Below, piece after piece: positions 45,516 to 54,847 of a DNA stretch of 64,000 bases. The notes beneath the pieces were generated by a model. That model had not been told where the DNA came from. It was given only the letters and a program-made list of their open reading frames with translations, and did not search any database. A program made the translations under genes and the position numbers. This DNA is from Cyclobacteriaceae bacterium (GTDB lineage Bacteria > Bacteroidota > Bacteroidia > Cytophagales > Cyclobacteriaceae). Where the stretch lies: positions 1 to 64,000 of the forward strand of contig JANQPQ010000034.1 of the NCBI GenBank assembly GCA_028285445.1, written 5' to 3'. Each line of letters begins with the position of its first letter. The first letter of the stretch is position 1.

Positions 45516-47072
45516 CTAATAACCGTTCTTCTCCAGTGCTCCTATATCATAGGTGCTTACTGGCCTATTCTTTCTTTCGAAGTCTTCTGTGGGCATGCCA
45601 TTTGACCAGGTAACTCCGGCGTTTACGGCCGGTGAACTACCGGTCTCAAGATCAAAGTTGTTTGTGCCAACATTGTCGAAGATTTGTACCGTAGAAGCGG
45701 GTTCCTGACACGAATGACAAGTTCCGGTTGAAGGTTTGGCAAAACCATTGGCGAAAATGTTGTACCCCATGTAGGAGATAGAAGTCCAAATATTGTAGGT
45801 AGGGTGTGATGACACCTCTCTGAAGGAAGTGGAGGTCGCACCGTTCTTTTTGTAGAAGATGTTGTTGACAAAAACCACATCATCGTGAGGAGAATAAGTA
45901 GCTCCGGAACTGGGATCAAACTTTACATTTTCTATGTTCCGCACAAATGTGTTGTTGGTTAAGAGTATGTGCTCGCCAGCTACTCCTTGGGTGTCGGCCT
46001 TCCTGGCAATGAATAAAACTCCCAAGTTGCTGTCGCGAATAACGTTGTTGCGGAATGTGAGGCCATCTCCACTCCAGATCATAATTCCTGGCCCGCTTGC
46101 GCCCGATACAAGATTGCCCTCGAAGATGTTCCAACTGCCAAATCGATTCTGAATGCCAGGGCTGGATCCACTGTTGGAGTTGCTGATTACATTATAACGG
46201 ACTACGCAGTTATTCACCTTGATAGACATGGCATCCCAGCCACCTGATATGTTATTTCCCTGCACATTAATTGGTTGATATGCGTGGGGATTGTAGCCGG
46301 TGAAATAGGGCAATACATCGTCTGCAAGAACTATGGCAGGATTTCCGGCGCTGCTGCCATAACCACCGGCGGTGGGTCCATTAGAGAAAGTATTCCACCT
46401 AATATGGGCTCCCAGAGCTGGAGGAACATCTTTGGTAAAGCTGCCAAATTGGACCGCAGTAATGTAACCGGTTACATGCTTCCAGTTTGTAAAGTTGTTG
46501 TACTGAATTTTGAGGTTACTTACATTAACCGTCTCATGTACGATCTGGTTGGAAGTAACTCCGGCCCATATCAGCACGATATCCTCAAGGTTATCAATAT
46601 CCCTAAATGTGCAGTATTCTACCGTTACATTCTGTCCCGATACATGGACCAATGCTCCCGGATCGCCAATGGCGTCATTGTCCGCCCAATCATCTCCATC
46701 CCATGTTAAACCATTGATAACGTTATTGGCACCACGAACATCCATCCAACCTTTAATGCGAGGAACAGCAGAAGTGTTATTTCGAATAATTGTAATTCCA
46801 CTTCTGGTCAGAATTCCACTGGATAGATAAAGGCCTGTGGAAAGACGAAAAGTGCTATATAGCGGGTTAGCATTGGCAAAGCTTACAATATTTACTCCTA
46901 CCGGTACATTAATGGAACCGCCAGCGGGAAAGCCCCCAAATGACTTGTTTGAGCCATTGGATAATGGCTGAGGTTCTTCGAGTTTGTCAACGCCCAACTC
47001 ACAGCCTGAGATAAAGACCGCCACCGCGAAGAACAAAGAGAATTTAACCAAAGAAAAATAGCTTAGTTTCAT
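45516..47072 (-). CDS. PL6-like beta-helix lipoprotein, paralogue 1
   Basis: This 518-residue protein is first in transcription order. The leader ends in lipobox FISGC (C24). The beta-helix carries K285 (MSIKVNN) and R310 (IQNRFGSWN). Aromatic- and Asn-rich rungs such as WDGDDW and VEYCTFRDIDN are shared with the next gene. PL6 lyases split alginate or dermatan/chondroitin by beta-elimination with Ca2+ support; this lineage may act on another acidic glycan. The 145-bp upstream region holds a CCGG-based inverted repeat but no perfect promoter box. No TonB/SusCD pair is adjacent, which is unlike a classical polysaccharide utilisation locus. Confidence 0.82.
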   Translation of the reverse strand: MKLSYFSLVKFSLFFAVAVFISGCELGVDKLEEPQPLSNGSNKSFGGFPAGGSINVPVGVNIVSFANANPLYSTFRLSTGLYLSSGILTRSGITIIRNNTSAVPRIKGWMDVRGANNVINGLTWDGDDWADNDAIGDPGALVHVSGQNVTVEYCTFRDIDNLEDIVLIWAGVTSNQIVHETVNVSNLKIQYNNFTNWKHVTGYITAVQFGSFTKDVPPALGAHIRWNTFSNGPTAGGYGSSAGNPAIVLADDVLPYFTGYNPHAYQPINVQGNNISGGWDAMSIKVNNCVVRYNVISNSNSGSSPGIQNRFGSWNIFEGNLVSGASGPGIMIWSGDGLTFRNNVIRDSNLGVLFIARKADTQGVAGEHILLTNNTFVRNIENVKFDPSSGATYSPHDDVVFVNNIFYKKNGATSTSFREVSSHPTYNIWTSISYMGYNIFANGFAKPSTGTCHSCQEPASTVQIFDNVGTNNFDLETGSSPAVNAGVTWSNGMPTEDFERKNRPVSTYDIGALEKNGY

Positions 47073-47161
47073 AATGTTGTTAGTTAGTTTTTATTAAAAG
47101 TTTGTGTTCCAGTTAATTGCACTAACCGGCCAGTTGTTACCGGCAAAAACATCGTCAGGTA

Positions 47162-47192
47162 TTTGAATTAGGCAAAGGAGTCACTATCTTTG
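47162..47192 (+). promoter_or_regulatory. Promoter for rpsU
   Basis: TTTG (47162-47165) and TATCTTTG (47185-47192) match the Bacteroidota -33 and -7 elements, with 19 bp between them. Transcription would start near 47199, about 19 nt before the rpsU ATG. This is the clearest promoter in the window. Confidence 0.7.
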
Positions 47193-47217
47193 CCATCCTT
47201 TTGAATTACTAATAGGA

Positions 47218-47412
47218 ATGATTGTTATCAACGTAAAAGAAAACGAGTCTATTGACAGGGCACTGAAGCGTTTTAAGAAGAAGTTTGAGCGTACCGGAGT
47301 TTTGAGAGAACTAAGAGCGAGAACTTTCTATGAGAAGCCTTCGATTAAGCGTCGTACCGTTAAGCTAAAGGCTGCTTACAGGCAGTACATGCGCGACCAG
47401 GAAAATAACTAA
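47218..47412 (+). CDS. rpsU: 30S ribosomal protein S21
   Basis: The 64-residue basic protein reads [20 protein letters not shown] and then [21 protein letters not shown], the S21 signature. S21 binds the 3' domain of 16S rRNA near the anti-Shine-Dalgarno. Length and charge are standard. It is the first gene of the rpsU-xerC-hpf block, and 69 bp separates it from xerC. Confidence 0.97.
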   Translation: MIVINVKENESIDRALKRFKKKFERTGVLRELRARTFYEKPSIKRRTVKLKAAYRQYMRDQENN

Positions 47413-47481
47413 TTAGCCTGTCTTTCCTCCCCGGAATTTAGTAAGTTAGTACTAGCCCATTTTTGGAGTTGGTACTAGCGG

Positions 47482-48363
47482 ATGATCGGATCATTTCTTA
47501 AATATCTCAACTACGAGAAGCGATACAGCCAGCATACGCTGAACGCATATCAAACTGACCTGGAGCAGTTCCAGGAATTCCTGGAGTTAAATTTCCCCGA
47601 AATCAATCTTGTTAAAGCTACGCACCGTAGTATCCGCACCTGGATTATTTCTTTAGTAGAGGCGCAACTCGACGCGAGAACCGTCAATAGGAAAATTGCA
47701 ACGCTGCGTTCATTCTACAAGTTTCTTCTAAAGCGGGAGGAGATATCCATAGACCCAACCACCAAAATAAAGGTGCTGAAGACCAGCAAGAAGTTGCCTC
47801 ATTTTGTTAATGAGAATGACATGACCAAAATGCTCGACAACATCGATTTTTCGGATGACCTTGAAGGCACCAGAGACCAATTAATTCTGGAGTTGCTATA
47901 TGGCACTGGTGTTCGCCTCACGGAGTTACTCAATATTCAAGACCAGGATATAGATGAGTACCAGCATACAATAAGGGTACTTGGCAAACGTAATAAGGAA
48001 CGGGTAATTCCTTTTCCCAAAACACTTCTCGCGGTTATCCATAGCTATAAAAACTGGCGGAGTTCAGAAGTGGCCAATCGGGAAGGAGAGTTTCTATTGG
48101 TAACTGATTCCGGGAAGCAATGCTATCCCATGTTTGTCTATCGAGTGGTGAAGAAATACCTCGAAACAATCGGCAGTCTTGATAAGCGCAGCCCGCACGT
48201 GCTTAGGCATACTTTTGCCACGCACCTGCTCAACAAAGGGGCAGAGCTGAACGCGGTTAAGGACCTTTTGGGACATGCCGGATTAGCCGCTACACAGGTG
48301 TACACACACAATACCCTGGAAAAATTGAAGAACGTATATGATCAGGCTCATCCAAAGGCCTGA
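47482..48363 (+). CDS. xerC: Tyrosine recombinase XerC
   Basis: The 293-residue recombinase has an N-terminal SAM-like core-binding domain (1-90) and a catalytic domain with R145, K169, H239, R242, H265 and the nucleophile Y274. Xer recombinases resolve chromosome dimers at dif. It follows rpsU and precedes hpf, the usual Bacteroidota order, so this is the housekeeping enzyme rather than a mobile-element integrase. An 8-bp direct repeat (GTACTAGC) occurs at 47449 and 47472, just before its start; its meaning is unknown. Confidence 0.93.
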   Translation: MIGSFLKYLNYEKRYSQHTLNAYQTDLEQFQEFLELNFPEINLVKATHRSIRTWIISLVEAQLDARTVNRKIATLRSFYKFLLKREEISIDPTTKIKVLKTSKKLPHFVNENDMTKMLDNIDFSDDLEGTRDQLILELLYGTGVRLTELLNIQDQDIDEYQHTIRVLGKRNKERVIPFPKTLLAVIHSYKNWRSSEVANREGEFLLVTDSGKQCYPMFVYRVVKKYLETIGSLDKRSPHVLRHTFATHLLNKGAELNAVKDLLGHAGLAATQVYTHNTLEKLKNVYDQAHPKA

Positions 48364-48409
48364 TCAATGTTCGATATATAATAATGTTGGATAAATAAAT
48401 TTGAAGGCT

Positions 48410-48706
48410 ATGAAATTACAAATGCATTCCATTCATTTCGACGCAGATACCAAACTGCTTGCATTCATTGAACGAAAGGTTAATAAGTTGGAGAAATATT
48501 ATAGCCGGGTTGTAGATGGCGAGGTTATTATGCGGTTAAACAATCGCGGAACTGACAATAAAACTGTTGAGATCAAAATTAACATTCCTGGCGATCAGCT
48601 TTTTGCCAGGGAGCGGTCAAATACCTTTGAGACAGCCACCGATACGGCAGTAGATGCGCTAAAGCGGCAAATCAAAAAATTTAAAGAAAAGCGATTGTCG
48701 CATTGA
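48410..48706 (+). CDS. hpf: Ribosome hibernation-promoting factor, short form
   Basis: The 98-residue protein has the HPF/RaiA fold: MQMHSIHFDAD-like start, FIERKVNKLEKYY, and ERSNTFETATDTAVDALKRQIKKFKEK. It binds the 30S decoding region in stationary phase and blocks translation. No C-terminal dimerisation domain is present, so this is the short form. The ATG at 48410 is preferred over a TTG nine bases upstream. A TAAATTTG box (48396-48403) ends 6 bp before the ATG, suggesting a possible own promoter with almost no leader. Confidence 0.9.
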   Translation: MKLQMHSIHFDADTKLLAFIERKVNKLEKYYSRVVDGEVIMRLNNRGTDNKTVEIKINIPGDQLFARERSNTFETATDTAVDALKRQIKKFKEKRLSH

Positions 48707-48721
48707 TCTGCTTAAGTAAAC

Positions 48722-48746
48722 AAAAAGGGCCTCTGGGCCCTTTTTT
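48722..48746. terminator. Bidirectional intrinsic terminator
   Basis: AAAAAGGGCC (48722-48731) and GGCCCTTTTT (48736-48745) form a 10-bp stem with a TCTG loop, with T runs on both strands. It lies between hpf (plus) and queG (minus), serving both convergent genes. It overlaps the first base of the queG stop codon. Confidence 0.8.
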
Positions 48747-49683
48747 ATGGCAAAGATGCAGAGTCAATATTTCGCTTGAGGCCAGCGTATTTTGTTCTCT
48801 TCACCGCTGAATTCCTGAATAATTCTCTGAAAACATCCTCTGTTATTTCATGCCACTGCTGACGTGAGAGATCACCCAGCTGCTCGTGCGGTTCAAAACG
48901 AGGTTCCTTATGTTTTTTCGAAAACCGGTTCCAGGGGCAAACATCTTGACAGATATCACAACCAAAAATCCAATCATCCAATTTGCCGCCGAAATCTTCG
49001 GGTATTTGCTCCTTAAGTTCTATGGTAAGGTATGAGATACACTTGCTGGCATCAACTATGTATGGTTGAGGAATAGCATCTGTGGGGCAGGCATCCTGGC
49101 ATTTTTGGCAGGTACCGCAGTAGTCAGCTATTGGCCCATCATATTCAAATTCAAAATCAAGGATAACTTCAGCCAGGAAAAAGAAACTGCCCATACTTCT
49201 ATTCAATAGCAGTGAATTTTTGCCAATCCAGCCAACTCCAGATTTTTGCGCCCATTGTCGCTCCATAACTGGTGCCGAATCAACAAAAACCCGTCCCTCA
49301 ACCTCTCCATATTTTTCTTTAAAAGAAGAGAATAAGCTCTTCAATTTTTCCTTTAATACAAAATGATAATCTTCCCCATAAGCGTATTTGGCAATCTTGT
49401 AATTACCTTCATTGTTTAAGTCTTTATGGGGATAGTAATTATAAATCAACGAAACTACAGACTTAGCTCCCGGCACAAGTTTGGTAGGGTCCAGTCGCTT
49501 TTCAAAGTTATTCTCCATATAGGCCATTTTGCCATGCATTCCCTGCTTGAGCCAGTTTTCAAGCTTTGGAGCTTCATCCTCCAGGAATTCCGCCTTGGCA
49601 AAACCGCAAAAATCGAAGCCAAAATCTTTGGCCCGAGCTTTAAAAAAAGCAGTAGCTTCTTTCTTCGTTGCCTTCATGGACAT
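48745..49683 (-). CDS. queG: Epoxyqueuosine reductase
   Basis: The 312-residue enzyme reduces epoxyqueuosine to queuosine in tRNA using cobalamin and two [4Fe-4S] clusters. The ferredoxin-type motifs are [12 protein letters not shown] (C189, C192, C195, C199) and CDICQDVCP (C242, C245, C249), with C215 completing the set. Upstream, [18 protein letters not shown] is the family active-site loop with the conserved Asp. QueG lacks the C-terminal HEAT-like extension seen in some relatives. Its cobalamin use fits the corrinoid-dependent radical-SAM genes found at 53-64 kb. It lies 3 bp downstream of ruvB. Confidence 0.93.
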   Translation of the reverse strand: MSMKATKKEATAFFKARAKDFGFDFCGFAKAEFLEDEAPKLENWLKQGMHGKMAYMENNFEKRLDPTKLVPGAKSVVSLIYNYYPHKDLNNEGNYKIAKYAYGEDYHFVLKEKLKSLFSSFKEKYGEVEGRVFVDSAPVMERQWAQKSGVGWIGKNSLLLNRSMGSFFFLAEVILDFEFEYDGPIADYCGTCQKCQDACPTDAIPQPYIVDASKCISYLTIELKEQIPEDFGGKLDDWIFGCDICQDVCPWNRFSKKHKEPRFEPHEQLGDLSRQQWHEITEDVFRELFRNSAVKRTKYAGLKRNIDSASLP

Positions 49684-49686
49684 TTG

Positions 49687-50715
49687 TCAATCAAACAGGC
49701 CCCCGGTTCGGCCCGGGTGTACAATGTTGAGGTGCTTATAGGCAAGTTCAGTAGCTTCACGGCCGCGGGAGGTTCGTTTTAAATAACCTTCCTGTATCAG
49801 GAAAGGCTCGTAAACTTCCTCAATTGTTTCGGCTTCCTCGCCACAGGCGGTGGCAATGGTTGAGATTCCAACCGGCCCTCCGCTAAATTTCTTGATGATA
49901 GTGGTGAGAATGCGATTGTCCATTTCATCCAGACCATTCTTATCAACGTCAAGTGCGGTAAGTGCCATGTCTGCAATTTGCTGGTTGATCACCCCATCGC
50001 CTTTTATCTCAGCAAAATCCCGCGTTCTTCGCAATAGCATGTTGGCAATTCTGGGCGTGCCTCTGCTACGTCGGGCAATTTCAAAGGCTGCATCGGCTTC
50101 TATTGGTGTCTCCAGAATTTTGGCTGATCTGTTAACAATCTTCGTAAGCAGCTTAGCATCGTAGTATTCAAGCCGGGAAGTTATTCCAAATCGTGCCCTG
50201 AGCGGAGCAGTTAATAATCCAGCCCTGGTAGTGGCCCCAACGAGTGTGAAAGGATTGAGTGTAATTTGTACACTGCGGGCACTGGGGCCTGAATCGAGCA
50301 TGATGTCGATTTTGAAATCTTCCATGGCGGCATAGAGATACTCTTCTACAACCGGATTGAGTCGGTGGATTTCATCTATAAAAAGAACATCGTGGTTTTC
50401 AAGGTTGGTAAGTAGGCCGGCAAGGTCGCCGGGCTTGTCCAGAATAGGCCCCGAGGTAACTTTGATGTTAGTTTGCAACTCATTGGCGATGATATGGGAT
50501 AGCGTAGTCTTGCCAAGCCCCGGAGGACCGTGCAGTAGAACGTGATCTAAGGGCTCGCCTCTGTTGACGGCAGCTTGCACGAAGACTTTGATATTTTCCA
50601 CCACCTTCTCCTGCCCAGTGAAATCTCCGAAGTTAAGGGGCCTTAACGCCCTTTCGAATTCCTGATCTATCGGATTCAGATCTTCATTATCGCCACTGAG
50701 ATAGTCTTCTCGCAT
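49687..50715 (-). CDS. ruvB: Holliday junction branch migration helicase RuvB
   Basis: The 342-residue AAA+ ATPase drives branch migration with RuvA. Walker A is GPPGLGKT (63-70), Walker B is LFIDEIH, sensor 1 lies near [10 protein letters not shown], and the C-terminal winged helix ends [15 protein letters not shown]. RuvA and RuvC are not adjacent. It is transcribed with queG downstream (3-bp gap). The ATG at 50715 gives the standard N-terminus MREDYL. Confidence 0.96.
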   Translation of the reverse strand: MREDYLSGDNEDLNPIDQEFERALRPLNFGDFTGQEKVVENIKVFVQAAVNRGEPLDHVLLHGPPGLGKTTLSHIIANELQTNIKVTSGPILDKPGDLAGLLTNLENHDVLFIDEIHRLNPVVEEYLYAAMEDFKIDIMLDSGPSARSVQITLNPFTLVGATTRAGLLTAPLRARFGITSRLEYYDAKLLTKIVNRSAKILETPIEADAAFEIARRSRGTPRIANMLLRRTRDFAEIKGDGVINQQIADMALTALDVDKNGLDEMDNRILTTIIKKFSGGPVGISTIATACGEEAETIEEVYEPFLIQEGYLKRTSRGREATELAYKHLNIVHPGRTGGLFD

Positions 50716-50806
50716 GCCAGTTACTTTCAGCTAAATTAAGCATAATGATAGGAAAATTTAGCACACTGGTAGAAAAGCCAAATCGGTGATCTATCTTGCG
50801 AATGAA

Positions 50807-51835
50807 ATGGCGCTTTGGAAGAAAAATCAGATATATCCGGTGGTTTTGATACTGGTAGTATTTGCTGTTTGGAAGTGGCGTCAAGCGGACAAGCTTCAAT
50901 TCTATTCTATCTCAGGCACTACATTTGGAACCATCGCTTACAACATTACTTACTCTGAACAGGATGGGGTAAACTACAAAGAGTCTATAGATTCTCTGCT
51001 CAAGGTCTTCAATCGGTCGCTCAATCATTACCAGCCAGAAAGTGAGCTTTCACAATTCAATGCGGACACTATATTTGAATTCAACCTGCCATATTTCCAT
51101 CCTGTGCTTAAGTCAAGCAAACATATTTACGAACAAACAAGTGGCGCATTCGATCCTTCGATTGGGCATCTAATAAATGCCTGGGGTTTTGGTCCCGGAG
51201 AGCCCGTTGATCTGGACAGCCAGGCAGTTGACTCCTTAAAACGGATTGTTTATTTCAAGAATGTAGAATTCGATAACTCTAAAGTGTGGAAGTTAATTCC
51301 GGAATTACGCCTGGATTTTAGCGCAATCGCCAAAGGCTACGGAATCGATGTAGTGTCCGAGTATCTTGAGTTGAACGGAGTGGAAAACTATTTTGTTGAA
51401 ATTGGTGGAGAGATCAGGTGTAAGGGGTCTAACCAGGAGGGTGTTCCCTGGAAAATTGGGATTATCGACCCCCAACAGGGGTTGCCAGTTGGGGAGCCAT
51501 TGCTTGTAGCGCAGATTGGTGATCGTGCTGTGGCTACGTCTGCAAATAATTTTAATTACTTTGAGCGCGATGGCAAACGGATTGTTCATACCCTGGATCC
51601 CATTTCGGGATATCCGGTTGAGCATAACCTCCTTAGTGCCTCGGTAATTGCAGATGATTGTATGACAGCTGACGGATTTGCAACAGCTTTTATGGTTATG
51701 GGGCTGGAGTCAGCAAAAGAGGTTTTGGCCAAAAACCCAGATCTGGATGCCATATTGGTATTTGATAATGATTCGGGTGGTGTGGACTACTTTATTACTG
51801 AAAACATTGAGGGCTCGGTTTTGGGCCCGGAGTAA
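50807..51835 (+). CDS. apbE: FAD:protein FMN transferase (ApbE family)
   Basis: The protein has 342 residues from the ATG at 50807; a GTG 21 bp upstream is possible. A single N-terminal TM/signal anchor (about 8-24) places the catalytic domain outside the inner membrane. Family motifs are SGTTFGTIAYNITY, LNHYQPESELSQFN, DFSAIAKGYGIDVVSEYL and the Mg-binding VIADDCMTADGFATA. ApbE attaches FMN to a threonine of Na+-NQR or Rnf subunits. No nqr or rnf gene is adjacent. The next gene starts 62 bp downstream on the same strand. Confidence 0.93.
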   Translation: MALWKKNQIYPVVLILVVFAVWKWRQADKLQFYSISGTTFGTIAYNITYSEQDGVNYKESIDSLLKVFNRSLNHYQPESELSQFNADTIFEFNLPYFHPVLKSSKHIYEQTSGAFDPSIGHLINAWGFGPGEPVDLDSQAVDSLKRIVYFKNVEFDNSKVWKLIPELRLDFSAIAKGYGIDVVSEYLELNGVENYFVEIGGEIRCKGSNQEGVPWKIGIIDPQQGLPVGEPLLVAQIGDRAVATSANNFNYFERDGKRIVHTLDPISGYPVEHNLLSASVIADDCMTADGFATAFMVMGLESAKEVLAKNPDLDAILVFDNDSGGVDYFITENIEGSVLGPE

Positions 51836-51870
51836 GGGCAAGGGCATAGGTCTGCTTCGAATGATCTTAA

Positions 51871-51878
51871 TATATTTG
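51871..51878 (+). promoter_or_regulatory. -7 box upstream of ZIP transporter
   Basis: TATATTTG is a perfect TAnnTTTG match ending 19 bp before the ZIP ATG. No clear -33 TTG element lies at the right spacing, so the call rests on the -7 box alone. Confidence 0.35.
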
Positions 51879-51897
51879 AGCCATCAACCTTCCAGGT

Positions 51898-52641
51898 ATG
51901 ATTACTAATATCATCGTACTATTTCTTTCTGCGCTTATCGGCGGCTTGATGATATTCTTCTTTAAGAATGTTGATAAGGGCAAGTTTAAGATGGTGCTTA
52001 TTTTTGCAGGCTCCTTCCTTTTCTCAATAACCATCATCCACATTTTACCAGAATTGTTTGCTGCAAATATGTCTGGTGCCCAAATAGGAATTTTTGTACT
52101 GGTGGGCTTCTTCCTTCAGCAGATACTGGAATATTTCAGTTCCGGTGCTGAACATGGCCATATCCATGTGCATGATGCTGATCACAAGCACAATGGTATT
52201 GCTGCTGCCATGGTTCTAATCTCATTGTGTTTACATGCATTCCTGGAAGGAACTATTCTGGCTCACCCCACGGATCTTCATGTGCACCACGATGCCAAAG
52301 CACTATTAACCGGCATTGCTCTGCATAAACTACCAGCAGCCTTCGCCTTAATGTCAATTTTGACTTGCTACCTTTCTAACAAAAGAACTATAGTAATCTA
52401 CCTGATTATCTTTTCTATGGCTTCACCACTGGGCCTGATTTTGAGCGATAATCTTTACGAAAGCCAATATCTATCCCAAGAAGTGTTTTGGATATTGTTT
52501 GCTATTGTCAGTGGCAATTTTCTACACATCTCAACTACAATTGTGTTCGAAGGAAGCCCCGACCACCACTTTAGTGCCAGGAAGCTTTTGGTTAGTATTT
52601 TCGGCGCAGGGTTGGCGGCTATAGCCGAATTCCTGTTCTAG
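51898..52641 (+). CDS. ZIP-family metal transporter
   Basis: The 247-residue protein has about eight TM helices. The His-rich loop after TM3 (residues 86-98: HGHIHVHDADHKH) and the membrane motifs HAFLEG (113-118) and HKLPAAF (143-149) are ZIP signatures for Zn2+ and other divalent metals. HILPELF in TM2 is also typical. It is encoded downstream of apbE but has its own -7 box, so it could be independently regulated. No metal regulator is adjacent. Confidence 0.9.
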   Translation: MITNIIVLFLSALIGGLMIFFFKNVDKGKFKMVLIFAGSFLFSITIIHILPELFAANMSGAQIGIFVLVGFFLQQILEYFSSGAEHGHIHVHDADHKHNGIAAAMVLISLCLHAFLEGTILAHPTDLHVHHDAKALLTGIALHKLPAAFALMSILTCYLSNKRTIVIYLIIFSMASPLGLILSDNLYESQYLSQEVFWILFAIVSGNFLHISTTIVFEGSPDHHFSARKLLVSIFGAGLAAIAEFLF

Positions 52642-52657
52642 GCATTCCCGACTAGCT

Positions 52658-53320
52658 TTAATGAGAAATCCGGAATAGGTAATTGCGCTCTCCCCAGCTG
52701 GTTCTGCTGAAAACTTCTGATAGCGAGAAGTCCGCTTCCTGAGCTATATCCTTTATCCGGTCAAGGTCGCAATCTTCAGACAAAACCATCAAGACTTTTG
52801 TTTGTGGCTGTATTTGTTGAGCAAGAGTGGAAAAGAAGTTCTGGAAATACTCGAATTGCTCCCCGCAGTACCATGCCATTTCAGATTCAGTCTGAGGTTG
52901 CTTCGGGTAGTAGGGTGGGTTAACAATGATGTAGTCAAATTCCTGGTGAATGTCAGCAAACAAATCCGATTCTACTACTGATATATCGAATGCATTTTGT
53001 TCGGCATTGAGTAGAACATTCTTGATAGCGACGGATGAAATGTCGCTAGCCCAGGAGATAGCGCCCAACTGAGAGGCATATAACGCGATCAGGCCTGTCC
53101 CGGCCCCAAGTTCCAGTACGGTTTTCCCCTTCAACTCCTCCTGGTCCAAAAACTGTAGAATTGTTTTTGTACTGTGGAAGAGACCGGGATGGAATACACC
53201 GGGCAGTACGGTTATTTTCAGACCTTTATAAGTAAAACTTCTCTCCTGCTGGGAGTAATTACTGTATGCACCCTTCAACAATGGGTGCATCCACTGCAGT
53301 ATTTTTCTGACCCATCTCAT
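52658..53320 (-). CDS. Class I SAM methyltransferase (RsmC/HemK-like motif)
   Basis: The protein has 220 residues. The N-terminal ~50 residues are a small extension, followed by SAM motif I VLELGAGTGLIALYA and motif IV IIVNPPYYPK, the NPPY form used by N-methyltransferases acting on nucleobases or glutamine. It lies 5 bp downstream of a B12-type radical-SAM gene on the same strand, so it is probably the last gene of that unit. The substrate is not evident. A peptide or nucleic-acid base is equally possible. Confidence 0.85.
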   Translation of the reverse strand: MRWVRKILQWMHPLLKGAYSNYSQQERSFTYKGLKITVLPGVFHPGLFHSTKTILQFLDQEELKGKTVLELGAGTGLIALYASQLGAISWASDISSVAIKNVLLNAEQNAFDISVVESDLFADIHQEFDYIIVNPPYYPKQPQTESEMAWYCGEQFEYFQNFFSTLAQQIQPQTKVLMVLSEDCDLDRIKDIAQEADFSLSEVFSRTSWGERNYLFRISH

Positions 53321-53325
53321 ACCGC

Positions 53326-54837
53326 CTAAAAGCCCTCCAGTTCTGGCTGCCTATAGCGAAGCCATAGCTTCTGTAGCAGCTTGATCTCATACGGAAAACT
53401 GAATACATTCTGGTTGTAGCGGAAGCTTGAAAGTGAGCGCATTACTGTTTTTTGCAAATTAGTAAGTTTCGTGTCCGAGGCGGTGGGGTAGTAGGCATTC
53501 AGTACGGTTTCAAAATTCTGGATCTTGTCGACCATGGCAGGTTGCAACCAGGGTGTAAGTGGGTTTCGGCGCTGATCAAATTTTTCCCAAGCCGGACTAA
53601 GCCAGTCTTTCAGTTTCTCCGGGAAGCGGAATCCAGCGCTGGTGATGGCGTCATAGAGCTCTGAGCCTTCGGTGGGTACAGGACTGTATACATAGATAAT
53701 AATCTCAGTATCTGGATTGATGGTCTTGATCTCCTTAATAAATTCTATATCCTGATCAATCTGCGCCAGTACCTGCTCTGGAGTAGGTGCAGGCAGCCCC
53801 AACACAAAAGAATATTCGGGAATTATATCGAATTTCCTCATGCGAGCTGCGAACCTTTTTATCTGCTCCGCCGTTTGTGTGCCTCCCTTATCCATTTGTG
53901 CCAGTACTTCATCATTGCCACTTTCAGCTCCGAAGAAAATCATTTTACAGCCAGCCTCTTTCATCATGGTTAATGACTCATCACTGTATTTGTCAATGGT
54001 ATCAATGCGACCCTCTCCCCACCAACTCATATTTTCCTTAGCAATCAATTCGCAAAATTCTCGTGTTCTCTTTTCACTAACGAAGAAATTATTATCGTGA
54101 AATTCGACAGCGTCAGCGCCGTGGTTTTCTTTAAGCCGCTTAATATCATTGTAAATGCCAAGCGCTGATTTTCCCTTCCAACGGGCATTATAAATTGGAA
54201 CAACCGCACAAAAAGAACATGTGAAAGGACAGCCAAAGCTCGAATGGTAGGCAGCAGTCTTCCGTCCCAGGAAGGTTTTCTTCAAATAGCCTTCGGCGGA
54301 ATAACGATTGAATAATTTTTCATAAGGTAAGTCGTTAAGCTGGTCATAATCTGGCAGGGCCTGCTTCCGGTTCCGAATTACTTCACCACCTTCCTTGTAA
54401 ATAAGGTTGGATATCTCGCTCACTGGCTGCTGGCTTTCGATGGCATTAAGCAGCTGCGGAAAGGCATAGTCTCCAGGTCCATCAATGATAAAGTCTACAA
54501 AGGAGGATTCTATTGCTACTTTGTATTGATTCGAGGCGAAATATCCTCCCCAAATAATTACTACATGCGGGAATTGTTTTCTTACCTTCTCTGAAAAGGG
54601 AATGGCTTGTTTGAGCTGTGGCCCAGGCATAACCGTAGAGGCGAAGTATTTGAATTCTCCAGTCGCGAGCAAATTTGAGATTGTGGTCCAGCAATCTATT
54701 TCTCGGTTGCCATCTACAAATTCGTACTCAAACTTACCGGTAATGGAGGCCGCTACTTGTAGGATGGAGTTAGGAATTCGGAATCCATATTGAGCACTCC
54801 AGGGGTTAAATAAAAGTACCTTGTTTGTAGTTTTCAA
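53326..54837 (-). CDS. B12-binding-domain radical SAM protein
   Basis: The 503-residue protein has an N-terminal cobalamin-binding-like Rossmann domain (about 5-150) with IIWGGYFAS and DGPGDYAFPQLL, but no DxHxxG base-off motif. The radical-SAM TIM barrel has the [4Fe-4S] ligands C203, C207 and C210 in FGCPFTCSFC. FFGAESGNDEVL and YVYSPVPTEGSELYD are family motifs. The C-terminal ~80 residues are extra. Such enzymes methylate unactivated carbons or rearrange rings in lipids, antibiotics and hopanoids. No ATG is available, and TTG at 54837 is the start. It is followed 10 bp upstream by a SPASM-type enzyme gene. Confidence 0.88.
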   Translation of the reverse strand: MKTTNKVLLFNPWSAQYGFRIPNSILQVAASITGKFEYEFVDGNREIDCWTTISNLLATGEFKYFASTVMPGPQLKQAIPFSEKVRKQFPHVVIIWGGYFASNQYKVAIESSFVDFIIDGPGDYAFPQLLNAIESQQPVSEISNLIYKEGGEVIRNRKQALPDYDQLNDLPYEKLFNRYSAEGYLKKTFLGRKTAAYHSSFGCPFTCSFCAVVPIYNARWKGKSALGIYNDIKRLKENHGADAVEFHDNNFFVSEKRTREFCELIAKENMSWWGEGRIDTIDKYSDESLTMMKEAGCKMIFFGAESGNDEVLAQMDKGGTQTAEQIKRFAARMRKFDIIPEYSFVLGLPAPTPEQVLAQIDQDIEFIKEIKTINPDTEIIIYVYSPVPTEGSELYDAITSAGFRFPEKLKDWLSPAWEKFDQRRNPLTPWLQPAMVDKIQNFETVLNAYYPTASDTKLTNLQKTVMRSLSSFRYNQNVFSFPYEIKLLQKLWLRYRQPELEGF

Positions 54838-54847
54838 TACTAGGAGT

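Noticed and set aside
46275-46830. Two overlapping plus-strand frames of 106-144 codons
   Set aside because: They are shadows of the PL6-like gene on the other strand, and the paralogous gene does not keep both frames.
47482-48363. Integrase of a mobile element
   Set aside because: The gene sits in the conserved rpsU-xerC-hpf block and matches XerC, with no att sites or cargo.
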